A DNA stretch of 6,585 bases from QHBQ01 sp038230695 (lineage in GTDB: Bacteria; Chloroflexota; Chloroflexia; QHBQ01): contig JBBRMT010000251.1 of NCBI GenBank assembly GCA_038230695.1, positions 1 to 6,585 of the forward strand. The letters are read 5' to 3'. Numbering within the stretch: position 1 is the first letter of the stretch; every line of letters starts with the position of its first letter. A program made the position numbers and the translations under genes. Below are positions 1 through 6,243 of this stretch, in pieces. The notes beneath the pieces were generated by a model that worked only from the letters and a program-made list of their open reading frames with translations, was not told the DNA's origin and did no database searches.

Positions 1-1327
1 TACCCCCCTCCCCCATTGGGGGGGTGGGTTGGGGGGGGGGGAACACGCGCAACATCGCATAGAAGGCAAGTAGCAACAACGTGGCGATGATGGGTTCGCT
101 CCAGCTTTGCGCGGCGTAGACGAAGGCGAAGGTGGCGAAGAAGTAGATCAGACTGAGCGCGACCGCTAGCTTTACGTTGCCGAATATTCGCCGCGCACAG
201 AGGAACAGGATGACAACTGCAAACGCGCTCATCATAGGGTCGAGCAGCAGTACGAAGAAGTAGCGGATGCTGTCCGGCCCGCCGTTCAGCTGCTGCGCCG
301 CCAGCCCCAGCGCCAGCAGCGGCAATTCGGCCACTGAATGGCCCAATCCGTAGCGTGAGTAGCGGCTGCCCTGGTCGAGTTGCGGCGGCGGCAGCGCCAG
401 CGTTCCCCGCGTCGCTATTGATGCAGTGGTTATATACTTGACGGCATCATCGTAGGATTGAAAGTCGGGGGCAAGGAAGAGCAGGCTAGCGGCCAGGGCG
501 AGGAGGAACAGCCAGCGTATGGGATGCGGATGGTCCGCCCCATCGCGTATCAGCGGCAGCGCCAGCCTTGCTACGAGCAAGGCCAGGGCTACACTGCTGG
601 CATAAACCACGAACAAAGGTCGGTTATCGAGCAACAAGGTCGCCAGCGCCACCGCCAACAGCACGCTAATCAGCACTCCCGCCAGCGCCACCCTACGCCG
701 CGCTCCGGCAAAGAAGCTATAGACCAGCAGCACCATCGCGGCAAGGTAGATGAGATTGCGCCAGTCCAGATCGCTATAATCGGCAGCCAGCGTGCCGTCG
801 CGATCTGGCACAATCGTCACCTTGTCAAGCAGCATCCCCGCAGGCCAGAGGATAAACCCACCTGTCTGCGGCGGCACGCTGAAGCTGACATCGAGCCTGC
901 CGTTCTGTATTAGCGCCGCGTCAACACGCCAACTGAACCAGGTATAGCTAGCGGGTAGCCGCTGCGCCGGATAAGCGTGTCCATTCACGCTGACAGTAAA
1001 GCTGACCACTTGCCCCGCCTGCACATCGTTCCTTCCCCCGCCGCTGAGATGCACGCTGAGGGTAAGTGGGTGGCTGGCGCTGATGCTTGTAAGGGTGATA
1101 CCGCTCTCGCCGCGCAGCCAGCGCGAGGTTTGCCCCGCGTTAATGTTACGGCCGCCTACATCATGCACAAACGGCGCGTCGGCTCCGCCCACGTCTAGGG
1201 TATAAGCCAGCGGTCGCTGTTCGGCCCACATCCCCAGACCAAGCGACAACAGCAGCAGGCCCGCCAGTATCAACCACTGATCGGGCTGCCGCAGCCAGGC
1301 AAAATCCAGCGTGATTCTACGAATCAC
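1..1327 (-). CDS. GT-C-type (GT39-like) membrane glycosyltransferase with N-terminal extracytoplasmic beta domain, 3' end cut off by the window
   Basis: An uninterrupted frame of 442 codons opens at GTG 1327 and runs off the left edge. Visible order: TM1 at about residues 17-34; a beta-rich, Gly/Ser/Val-alternating extracytoplasmic module at about 36-175 with an R-W-L-R motif near 69-72; then hydrophobic helices at about 190-207, 212-232, 237-260, 270-286, 330-347, 356-377, 385-405 and 410-427. The loop after the 270-286 helix holds D288, D293 and D294, then the block R-Y-S-R-Y-G-L-G-H-S (322-331). Acidic residues in an early outer loop and a Y-G-x-G block are typical of GT-C enzymes that use polyprenyl-phosphate sugars. 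TM1, beta module, GT-C core is an order I associate with Chloroflexota GT39-like proteins. GTG is chosen because GAGG lies 9 bases upstream; an in-frame TTG at 1342 overlaps that site. It follows gene B by 16 bases, so cotranscription is likely. Donor and acceptor are unknown. Confidence 0.85.
   Translation of the reverse strand, partial: MIRRITLDFAWLRQPDQWLILAGLLLLSLGLGMWAEQRPLAYTLDVGGADAPFVHDVGGRNINAGQTSRWLRGESGITLTSISASHPLTLSVHLSGGGRNDVQAGQVVSFTVSVNGHAYPAQRLPASYTWFSWRVDAALIQNGRLDVSFSVPPQTGGFILWPAGMLLDKVTIVPDRDGTLAADYSDLDWRNLIYLAAMVLLVYSFFAGARRRVALAGVLISVLLAVALATLLLDNRPLFVVYASSVALALLVARLALPLIRDGADHPHPIRWLFLLALAASLLFLAPDFQSYDDAVKYITTASIATRGTLALPPPQLDQGSRYSRYGLGHSVAELPLLALGLAAQQLNGGPDSIRYFFVLLLDPMMSAFAVVILFLCARRIFGNVKLAVALSLIYFFATFAFVYAAQSWSEPIIATLLLLAFYAMLRVFPPPQPTPPMGEGG
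2..41. repeat. C/G-homopolymer palindromic repeat inside gene C
   Basis: The plus strand reads C6-T-C5-ATT-G7-T-G3-TT-G11. The C tracts can fold back on the G tracts with a three-base ATT loop. On the coding strand it is read in frame as P-P-P-Q-P-T-P-P-M-G-E-G-G. This resembles the short C-rich/G-rich palindromes dispersed in some bacterial genomes, which often appear inside or between genes as Pro-rich to Gly-rich peptides. Only one copy is visible and it touches the window edge, so its full length and copy number are unknown. The long G11 and G7 runs are also places where sequencing errors concentrate. Confidence 0.5.
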
Positions 1328-1328
1328 G
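1310..1328 (-). promoter_or_regulatory. Hairpin covering the GTG start codon of gene C
   Basis: A perfect inverted repeat has 8-bp arms (CGTGATTC / GAATCACG on the plus strand) separated by three bases at 1318-1320. On the minus-strand mRNA the 5' arm contains the GUG start codon and the next four bases. The ribosome binding site lies just outside the stem. Such a stem would hinder initiation unless opened, for example by a ribosome terminating on gene B 16 bases upstream. A regulatory role is inference; the repeat itself is plainly visible. Confidence 0.5.
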
Positions 1329-1336
1329 GTTACTGT

Positions 1337-1340
1337 CCTC
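1337..1340 (-). promoter_or_regulatory. Ribosome binding site of gene C
   Basis: GAGG on the minus strand sits 9 bases before GTG 1327 and just after the TAG stop of gene B (1344-1346). It decides in favour of the GTG over the in-frame TTG at 1342, which would overlap it. Confidence 0.65.
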
Positions 1341-1343
1341 AAG

Positions 1344-3620
1344 CTATATCCCCCCTGGCTTTGCTAATGGCTGTCGGCTAAACACCAGGCTACGTACTGC
1401 CGTTCCCGCCCCGCTACTGACTTGCAAGCGCAGCTTGTTCATGCCAGTCTGCCAGTGCTGGCGTCTGATCATCACCGCCAGGGTCTGCCAGTCGGTGCCA
1501 GTTAGTGTTACGCTGGCCGCTGCGCTGGCCTCGTCGTTGAGGTAGATACTCAGCGTCTGCCTGCTGCTGGTTGGGCGCAGCGTCACGGTTACCGTGTAGT
1601 CGCCCGCCTCACGCACCGGCGCGAGTACCTGCGCCGCGCTGCCACTCATCTTAACATAACTGAAGCCGCTAGGTGTATCGGTAATCGGCTGCTCGTCCCA
1701 CCCCAGCAGGCGGAACATCCGGTTACTTCCCGCCGCCAACTCCAGATCGCTGAACTGGGCCAGCGGCGCGAGTTGCGCGGCGTTCACCCGATAGACTACC
1801 GTGCTCGCAGCGGCGGGATTAGCCGCGCTGCTGTACACCTGGGTCAATGGTAGCGTGGTGGTGAGAAACTGTAGCGCGGCGGTAGGCAGGGCGGGTGGAT
1901 GGGCGACGATGTAGCCGATGTTCATATAATATACCAACCGCGCCGCGTCAATGCGATAAGCGTTCAGCGACTGGGTATCCGAGATCACCGCTTGAAGGTT
2001 GTTGCCTATTCCTGCCCCACCCGGCAACCCACTCAGCAAGCTGATGAACGGTTCATCCTGGAAATAGGTAGCCAGTTCGGGCAGTGGCCGAGAGATGTAG
2101 GCGGCGAAAATCTTCTTCTGGTAGATGGTCTGGTCATACATCGCCCGTGCCTCTACCCCGATGCTGCCATTGCTGTAGGTAGGCAGGGTCAGCACCGCGA
2201 AGTTATCTGGCATTGCGGCGATTTGATCGAAGACAGCGGGGTGGGTCAGGTGATAGCCGGGCGCAGCAGGCGGGATGGTTAGATGCTCGAACAGCAGTAG
2301 GGGAGTGACGAGCGCAAGGAACAGCGCCGCCAAGGTCGTTGGCCGCAGGTGAGGCCAGCGCCTGGGCAGCCAGGCGAGGATGGCCCGCACCGTGTAGCCG
2401 ACCAGCGCCGCCGCCGCGAAAGTGACCAGCAAATCGAAGCGAGCGGGGATGCGGGCATTGTTGAGCAGCGGCACCGCCTGCCACAAGAGGTAAGGACCGG
2501 GGATGGGTAGAGCATTACCGAAGAAGTGCGGCTGGGGGCCGAGGGCAAACAGAAAGCAGAGCAACATAAAGGCCAGCCAGAAGCGAAAGTCGGCCAACCG
2601 CCGCGTCAGCCGCCAGCCGCCGATCGCAATCAGCGCAATGACCACCCAGCCAGCGTAGACCAACGATTCGACACCGCCGCCGTGAACAATCAGCCGGTAC
2701 AGCCCTTTCAACCAGGGGATGGTGATGAACAGTTTGGAGGACGGCACGAAGAACGCGCCAATATCAGCGTAGAAAGTATCCTCACCGCCCCACTTCACAT
2801 AGTAACCGTTGCCCAGATCAATGATGTCGGAGATTAGCAGGGGCGCGGCAATCACCAGAAACACCGTTGCCAGCAATGCCAGCCGCTGCACTAGAGCAAC
2901 CCAGGCAATGCGACTGCCTATCCGTCGCCGCTCTGGGTCGCGGCCTTCCTCCAACGCGGTACTGCGCCCCAGGAGATAATAGACGAGGTAGCAGAGTGAG
3001 AAGAACAGGGCATAAGTAGCCTGATAGTAATCAGTGAGAAAGATAAAGCCGAGGCTGAGACCGGCAAAGGCGGCGAAGCGAAGCTGGTAGTTAGATTCAC
3101 GCAACATCTTGATGAAGAAAAGGGCGTAGATGGGGAAGAACTCGGTGCTGATGATATGCAGATGCCCGCTAGCCTGGGCGAACTTAAAGGTAGAGAAGGC
3201 GAAGACGCAACCGCCCAGGAAGGCGGCGCGGCGATCGCCGACCAGATATATGACCAACAGGTACATCGCCGCTGCAGAGACTATGAAGGATGCTAGTATG
3301 GCGAGGTTGTAGGCAGTCTCTGGCCCCCAGATGCCGGTAATTGGCGAGAACAGCAGGGTAATCAGCTTGGTATCGGCTTGCAGGGCCAGGTGGGTGCCGA
3401 ATGGTTGATAGATCATGTTGGTGGCAAGCGGAGAGGTGTGCAAGTCGGCAAGGGAGTAGCGCATCCACCAGAAGTTCCAGACAAACTGATATTCATCAAT
3501 CCCGCCGAATAGCAGATAGCGGCTGAACAGATTGCCCGCCAGCGGCCACGTCATCACCACGCTTATAAATGTATATACAATAAAAACCCCAGCATCTACC
3601 ACATGGGAACGTCTGAACAC
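1344..3620 (-). CDS. GT-C-like multi-spanning membrane protein with C-terminal beta-sandwich tail (gene B, intact paralogue of gene A)
   Basis: This is a 758-residue protein with a membrane core (about residues 10-450, roughly ten to twelve helices) and an extracytoplasmic tail. After TM1 and T-W-P (24-26) comes the block D42-E-Y-Q-F-V-W-N-F-W-W-M-R-Y-S, matching gene A residue for residue at D, Q, W, N, W, W, R, Y and S. Other shared blocks are S-T-E-F-F-P (158-163), D-I-G-A-F-F-V-P-S-S (286-295), R-I-P-A-R-F (390-395) and A-Y-I-S-R-P (507-512). Residues 660-750 alternate in a beta-sandwich pattern ending with N-K-L-R-L-Q-V, like a carbohydrate-binding-type fold. The set fits the loosely defined GT-C/YfhO/PTPS-related membrane families, with D42 as candidate catalytic or metal-binding residue. 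The GTG start has AAAGGAG six bases upstream and its own promoter. The role is probably extracytoplasmic transfer or processing of a sugar; substrate unknown. Confidence 0.9.
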   Translation of the reverse strand: MFRRSHVVDAGVFIVYTFISVVMTWPLAGNLFSRYLLFGGIDEYQFVWNFWWMRYSLADLHTSPLATNMIYQPFGTHLALQADTKLITLLFSPITGIWGPETAYNLAILASFIVSAAAMYLLVIYLVGDRRAAFLGGCVFAFSTFKFAQASGHLHIISTEFFPIYALFFIKMLRESNYQLRFAAFAGLSLGFIFLTDYYQATYALFFSLCYLVYYLLGRSTALEEGRDPERRRIGSRIAWVALVQRLALLATVFLVIAAPLLISDIIDLGNGYYVKWGGEDTFYADIGAFFVPSSKLFITIPWLKGLYRLIVHGGGVESLVYAGWVVIALIAIGGWRLTRRLADFRFWLAFMLLCFLFALGPQPHFFGNALPIPGPYLLWQAVPLLNNARIPARFDLLVTFAAAALVGYTVRAILAWLPRRWPHLRPTTLAALFLALVTPLLLFEHLTIPPAAPGYHLTHPAVFDQIAAMPDNFAVLTLPTYSNGSIGVEARAMYDQTIYQKKIFAAYISRPLPELATYFQDEPFISLLSGLPGGAGIGNNLQAVISDTQSLNAYRIDAARLVYYMNIGYIVAHPPALPTAALQFLTTTLPLTQVYSSAANPAAASTVVYRVNAAQLAPLAQFSDLELAAGSNRMFRLLGWDEQPITDTPSGFSYVKMSGSAAQVLAPVREAGDYTVTVTLRPTSSRQTLSIYLNDEASAAASVTLTGTDWQTLAVMIRRQHWQTGMNKLRLQVSSGAGTAVRSLVFSRQPLAKPGGI

Positions 3621-3626
3621 CGTGTA

Positions 3627-3633
3627 CTCCTTT
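3627..3633 (-). promoter_or_regulatory. Ribosome binding site of gene B
   Basis: AAAGGAG on the minus strand lies six bases before GTG 3620. It is the strongest Shine-Dalgarno match in the window at normal spacing and fixes the GTG as the start. Confidence 0.8.
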
Positions 3634-3691
3634 GCTTATGGATAGGACTATTATGAACGACGGGGCAAACACTGCTACCGCGGAAGCCGCA

Positions 3692-3720
3692 ATTATACAT
3701 AGCAATGAAGGTTTGGGCAA
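3692..3720 (-). promoter_or_regulatory. Sigma70-type promoter of gene B
   Basis: On the minus strand TTGCCC (3720-3715, four of six consensus bases) is followed by a 17-base spacer and a perfect TATAAT (3697-3692). Transcription would start near 3685, leaving a leader of about 65 bases. It lies in the 144-base gap between A and B, so B and probably C can be transcribed independently of the frameshifted gene A. Confidence 0.65.
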
Positions 3721-3764
3721 CTTACCGACTAGCTACCTTCTCACTTACGATGATATACCCTTCA

Positions 3765-4721
3765 TCACTTGTTTAGCTTGAGGCTGCCGAAGGTAATGCT
3801 GAGGTCACGATAGTCCTTCGCATCGAGGCCCAGGCTGCGCGGCGAGGCATAGCCATCCAGCACGTTCAGGCTCAGGAAGTTGGTGCCTTCGTCGAGCTTT
3901 AGTTGCACGGTATAGCTGGTCACGCTGGTGGGGATAGTCTGCTGCCAGAGTGGGTTGCTGCCCAGGCTCAGGCTCAAGCGGCGCGGCTGGGCAAATGCGG
4001 CGGCGTTGAAGCTGAAGTTGTATGCGCCCGCCTGCCCCGGCGGCACCACCAGGCGCAGGGTCGAGTGGTCCTTATCCATCCAGCGGCGCAATCCCTGCGG
4101 CGTTTGCTCCGCCTGATACCAGTTCTCGCCCATGAAGATTAGCGGCGCGGTGAAGCTGCGGCTTGGCACCTGATAAGCCAGCATCGTATCATCCTCATAT
4201 ACCTCTACGTTCGCTCCCCCGCCGCTAAGGATACGGTCGAAGAAGGCTTTGCCGTGCAGATAATCCTGGGGGGAGGCAAAATCGGCTTTGTATAGCACTA
4301 CGTAGCGAAAATTGTAGGCGTTGAGCATGGTCAGAATCGTCTCAGTTGGGCTGCCGCTGCCGGTTATGTCCGGCAGGCTGGTGAAATCAGAAAACCACTC
4401 GCGCACATTTGCGGCGATGCTGAACGAGTCCCCTACCGGGCGTGAGATATAGCCGCCGATAATCGCCTTGTGGTGGAAGATCTGGTTGCGGTTGCGCGGG
4501 TAATCCACATGGCCGTGGTCAGTCAATGGCAGTTCGAGGATAGCGTACTGGGTGGGATCCTGCCCCAGTTGGCTAAAGAAGGAAGGAGCCGCCAGCGGCG
4601 CGGTAGGGAAAGGAAACATCAGGAACTCCAGAGCCAGCAGCACGCTCAAGCATCCCGCCAACCAGCGTTGCCATCGCCCCCGCTGCAACAACCAGGCCAC
4701 CCCCAGGCCAACCAGCACCGC
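3765..4721 (-). CDS. C-terminal part of gene A (last membrane helix and extracytoplasmic tail), displaced to the -1 frame
   Basis: This frame carries the remaining 318 residues of gene A. It begins A-V-L-V-G-L-G-V-A-W-L-L right after the T6 tract, giving a hydrophobic stretch that continues T-T-F from the N-terminal part. A further helix follows (L-S-V-L-L-A-L-E-F-L), then the soluble tail with I-L-E-L-P, N-Q-I-F-H-H-K and G-G-Y-I-S-R-P blocks that align with gene B (V-L-T-L-P, A-Y-I-S-R-P). The last 97 residues have a beta-sandwich pattern ending G-T-N-F-L-S-L-N-V, again like gene B. It ends with tandem TGA TGA. The frame stays open upstream to 4910, but that extension overlaps the well-conserved N-terminal frame and is not believed. 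A possible separate start is ATG 4619, with GGAG six bases upstream, giving 284 residues without a membrane anchor. Confidence 0.8.
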   Translation of the reverse strand, partial: AVLVGLGVAWLLQRGRWQRWLAGCLSVLLALEFLMFPFPTAPLAAPSFFSQLGQDPTQYAILELPLTDHGHVDYPRNRNQIFHHKAIIGGYISRPVGDSFSIAANVREWFSDFTSLPDITGSGSPTETILTMLNAYNFRYVVLYKADFASPQDYLHGKAFFDRILSGGGANVEVYEDDTMLAYQVPSRSFTAPLIFMGENWYQAEQTPQGLRRWMDKDHSTLRLVVPPGQAGAYNFSFNAAAFAQPRRLSLSLGSNPLWQQTIPTSVTSYTVQLKLDEGTNFLSLNVLDGYASPRSLGLDAKDYRDLSITFGSLKLNK

Positions 4722-6016
4722 AAAAAAGTGGTGAACGCGCTGAGGAAGCGGTCGGTGCCGCGATAGATGCTCATCAGCGGCAGCTTCACCAATGCGGCGA
4801 ATGGCAAGGGAATCCCCGTGTTCAGGGTAGCCACCTGCAAGACCGACCCCATCGCCAGCACCATAAAAGTAAGTGTCCCGAACAGCCAATAGCGACTGCG
4901 CTGCCGCCACCAGCCAATCGCGCCAATTAGTGCAAGGGCGAGGGCGCTGAAGCCGAGGAAGCTCTTGCGCTTCAGGCAGTCCCTAATGTTGCCGTTGCAC
5001 TCTGCGCTCTGCGAAGGCAGGGTTGCCAGCAGGTTATCGGTAATTGCACCATCGAACGTATGCAGCGACGAAGGGGTAAAGAAGGCTAGCACATCGCTAG
5101 CGTTGAGCAGGCGCTGCTCATCGGGCAGGTCAGCGCCAACCGTGCCAGTGACGATCTGCTGCACAGTGGGGATAATTAGCGGGGAGCAAATTACTACCCA
5201 CAGCAAACCGACCAGGGCGACCGCTCCTACCTGGGTCAATAGCCACCCCCGCCCTCGCCGCCTCGCCCACCACAGATAGGCCAGCAGCAACAGTGCGGTG
5301 ATGAACAGCGAGTTGATCAGCAGATACCAGTCGAGCAAATTGTTGAAGCTGAGGAACAACGCGGCAGCCACAATCCAACCAATAGTGCTGCGCGCCAGTG
5401 GCTTGCCAGCGGCAGTAACCGCGTCGCGCAAGCGCAGCAGGGCGTACAGGTACAGTGGGATAAACTCAGTGGAGAACAGGTTGGTCTCGCCGCGCAGCAC
5501 ATCCATATGATAGGGTGAGCAGGCAAACGCCAGCCCGCCGACGAACCCGGCCAGCCGATTGCCTGTAACATAGCTAACCAGCAGGTATGCGCCGTAACCC
5601 GACAGGATAAAGGCGAAGAAGATAACGATGTTGTAGGTTGGCACCAGACTAAAGAATTGCTGCAAGACAAAGCCCAGCGCCATATTGAATGGCTGCAAGG
5701 TATGAAACCAGAGTGGCACCCCCGGCGCTTGATAATCCGGCCAGTAGATTAGCGGGTTGTAGAAAGGGTTGTGGTGCAGAGTCAGTATTGAGTAGCGAAA
5801 CCACCACAGGTTCCACATATTCTGCTCACGATCAAGCATCAAATGGCTTTCGGCGGGGGTCTGAGTGGCAAAGTTGAGCATCACCGGCCAGGTGTAGATG
5901 ATGGTGACAACCAGGTAGGAGGCAAGTGGTAGCAGGTGGTGCAGCAAAAAGCGGCGACTGCCAATGGATCGATCTGCGGTTATTGTGTCGCTGGCAAGAG
6001 CAGCCGAATCGGTCAT
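4646..6016 (-). CDS. N-terminal part of gene A: GT-C-like membrane protein, frameshifted near residue 432
   Basis: Numbered from ATG 6016, residues 1-432 form the membrane core of a protein paralogous to gene B. They include T-W-P in TM1, D62-R-E-Q-N-M-W-N-L-W-W-F-R-Y-S, F-S-T-E-F-I-P, S-D-V-L-A-F-F-T-P-S-S and R-G-T-D-R-F. Beyond the T6 tract at 4727-4722 the frame reads about 25 unrelated residues (C-W-L-A-W-G-W and on) and stops at 4646. Adding one T restores a protein of about 750 residues, close to gene B's 758. The frame is open further up to TTG 6052, but that TTG overlaps the -10 box; ATG 6028 has its AAAGG directly abutting. ATG 6016, about 11 bases after AAAGGA, is preferred. By family the protein would act on lipid-linked sugars at the outer membrane face. 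Whether it is functional depends on the frameshift being an error or being bypassed. Confidence 0.8.
   Translation of the reverse strand: MTDSAALASDTITADRSIGSRRFLLHHLLPLASYLVVTIIYTWPVMLNFATQTPAESHLMLDREQNMWNLWWFRYSILTLHHNPFYNPLIYWPDYQAPGVPLWFHTLQPFNMALGFVLQQFFSLVPTYNIVIFFAFILSGYGAYLLVSYVTGNRLAGFVGGLAFACSPYHMDVLRGETNLFSTEFIPLYLYALLRLRDAVTAAGKPLARSTIGWIVAAALFLSFNNLLDWYLLINSLFITALLLLAYLWWARRRGRGWLLTQVGAVALVGLLWVVICSPLIIPTVQQIVTGTVGADLPDEQRLLNASDVLAFFTPSSLHTFDGAITDNLLATLPSQSAECNGNIRDCLKRKSFLGFSALALALIGAIGWWRQRSRYWLFGTLTFMVLAMGSVLQVATLNTGIPLPFAALVKLPLMSIYRGTDRFLSAFTTFLRCWLAWGWPGCCSGGDGNAGWRDA
4721..4727 (-). other. Frameshift site in gene A (T6 tract, T TTT TTG)
   Basis: The plus strand has C-A6 here. 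In the zero frame of the upstream part the mRNA reads ACU UUU UUG, so the heptamer U UUU UUG fits the X XXY YYZ form of a -1 slip site. A -1 slip, or one more T, joins the two parts exactly where the protein homology to gene B passes from one frame to the other. No Shine-Dalgarno-like stimulator just upstream and no strong stem five to ten bases downstream is visible, so a real one-base deletion or a homopolymer read error is at least as likely. Confidence 0.8.
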
Positions 6017-6051
6017 CAGGTCGAGCATCCTTTCGGGATATTTGCAGCCCA

Positions 6052-6081
6052 ATTATAGCATAAGCCCATTAGTGATGTTAG
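6052..6081 (-). promoter_or_regulatory. Extended -10 promoter of gene A
   Basis: On the minus strand CTAACA (6081-6076, four of six consensus bases) lies 18 bases before a perfect TATAAT (6057-6052), which is preceded by TGC, giving an extended -10 (TGnTATAAT). Transcription would start near 6045, about 28 bases before the preferred ATG at 6016. This rules out the TTG at 6052 as a start for this transcript. A weak inverted repeat, CCCAT (6065-6069) with ATGGG (6086-6090), is centred close to the -35 box. Confidence 0.65.
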
Positions 6082-6177
6082 CTTGATGGGTGCAGTTCAT
6101 CATTTTGCGGCGGCGAAGCTCCAACTTGTCGCAGGAGGAGACCAGCAGGCCAGATGATCACTCGGCTCGGTTGTGCC

Positions 6178-6206
6178 TTGTTTGCAGGACTCGCTGGTAG
6201 TATAAT
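6178..6206 (+). promoter_or_regulatory. Promoter of the rightward small membrane-protein gene
   Basis: TTGTTT (6178-6183, three of six consensus bases) is followed by a 17-base spacer and a perfect TATAAT (6201-6206). The start of transcription would be near 6213, leaving a leader of about 30 bases that includes the GAGG ribosome binding site. It diverges from the gene A promoter about 120 bases away. Confidence 0.55.
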
Positions 6207-6233
6207 GTGGCTAGCACGCATTTTCTACTTAGT

Positions 6234-6237
6234 GAGG
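6234..6237 (+). promoter_or_regulatory. Ribosome binding site of the rightward gene
   Basis: GAGG stands six bases before ATG 6244 and downstream of the predicted transcription start. It supports 6244 over the in-frame ATGs at 6154 and 6205. Confidence 0.6.
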
Positions 6238-6243
6238 CGCTAT

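Noticed and set aside
458..1198. Plus-strand open frames of 151 and 73 codons opposite gene C
   Set aside because: They are Gln/Arg/His-rich, lack ribosome binding sites and lie antisense to a continuous minus-strand frame with clear membrane helices and GT-C features.
3231..3240. GCGATCGC-like octamer as a cyanobacterial HIP1 signature
   Set aside because: A single copy in 6.6 kb is far too few; cyanobacteria with HIP1 show it about once per kilobase or more often.
3681..3693. GCGG-CTT-CCGC mini-hairpin in the leader of gene B as a riboswitch or attenuator
   Set aside because: It is a four-bp stem with no alternative pairing or terminator visible; the leader is too short for a known riboswitch.
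3751..3767. GATGA/TCATC inverted repeat at the end of gene A as an intrinsic terminator
   Set aside because: The stem is only five bp, AT-rich, and no T run follows on the minus strand.
4663..4685. CAGCG/CGCTG hairpin as a frameshift stimulator for gene A
   Set aside because: It is only five bp with a 13-base loop and begins about 36 bases after the slip site, well beyond the usual five to ten.
4728..4910. N-terminal extension of the C-terminal frame of gene A up to an ATG at 4910
   Set aside because: The residues are not hydrophobic as the family requires here, and the same bases in the other frame code conserved GT-C blocks matching gene B.
6017..6052. TTG 6052 as the start of gene A
   Set aside because: It overlaps the perfect -10 box of the extended -10 promoter, so it would not be on that transcript; ATG 6016 has a usable ribosome binding site.
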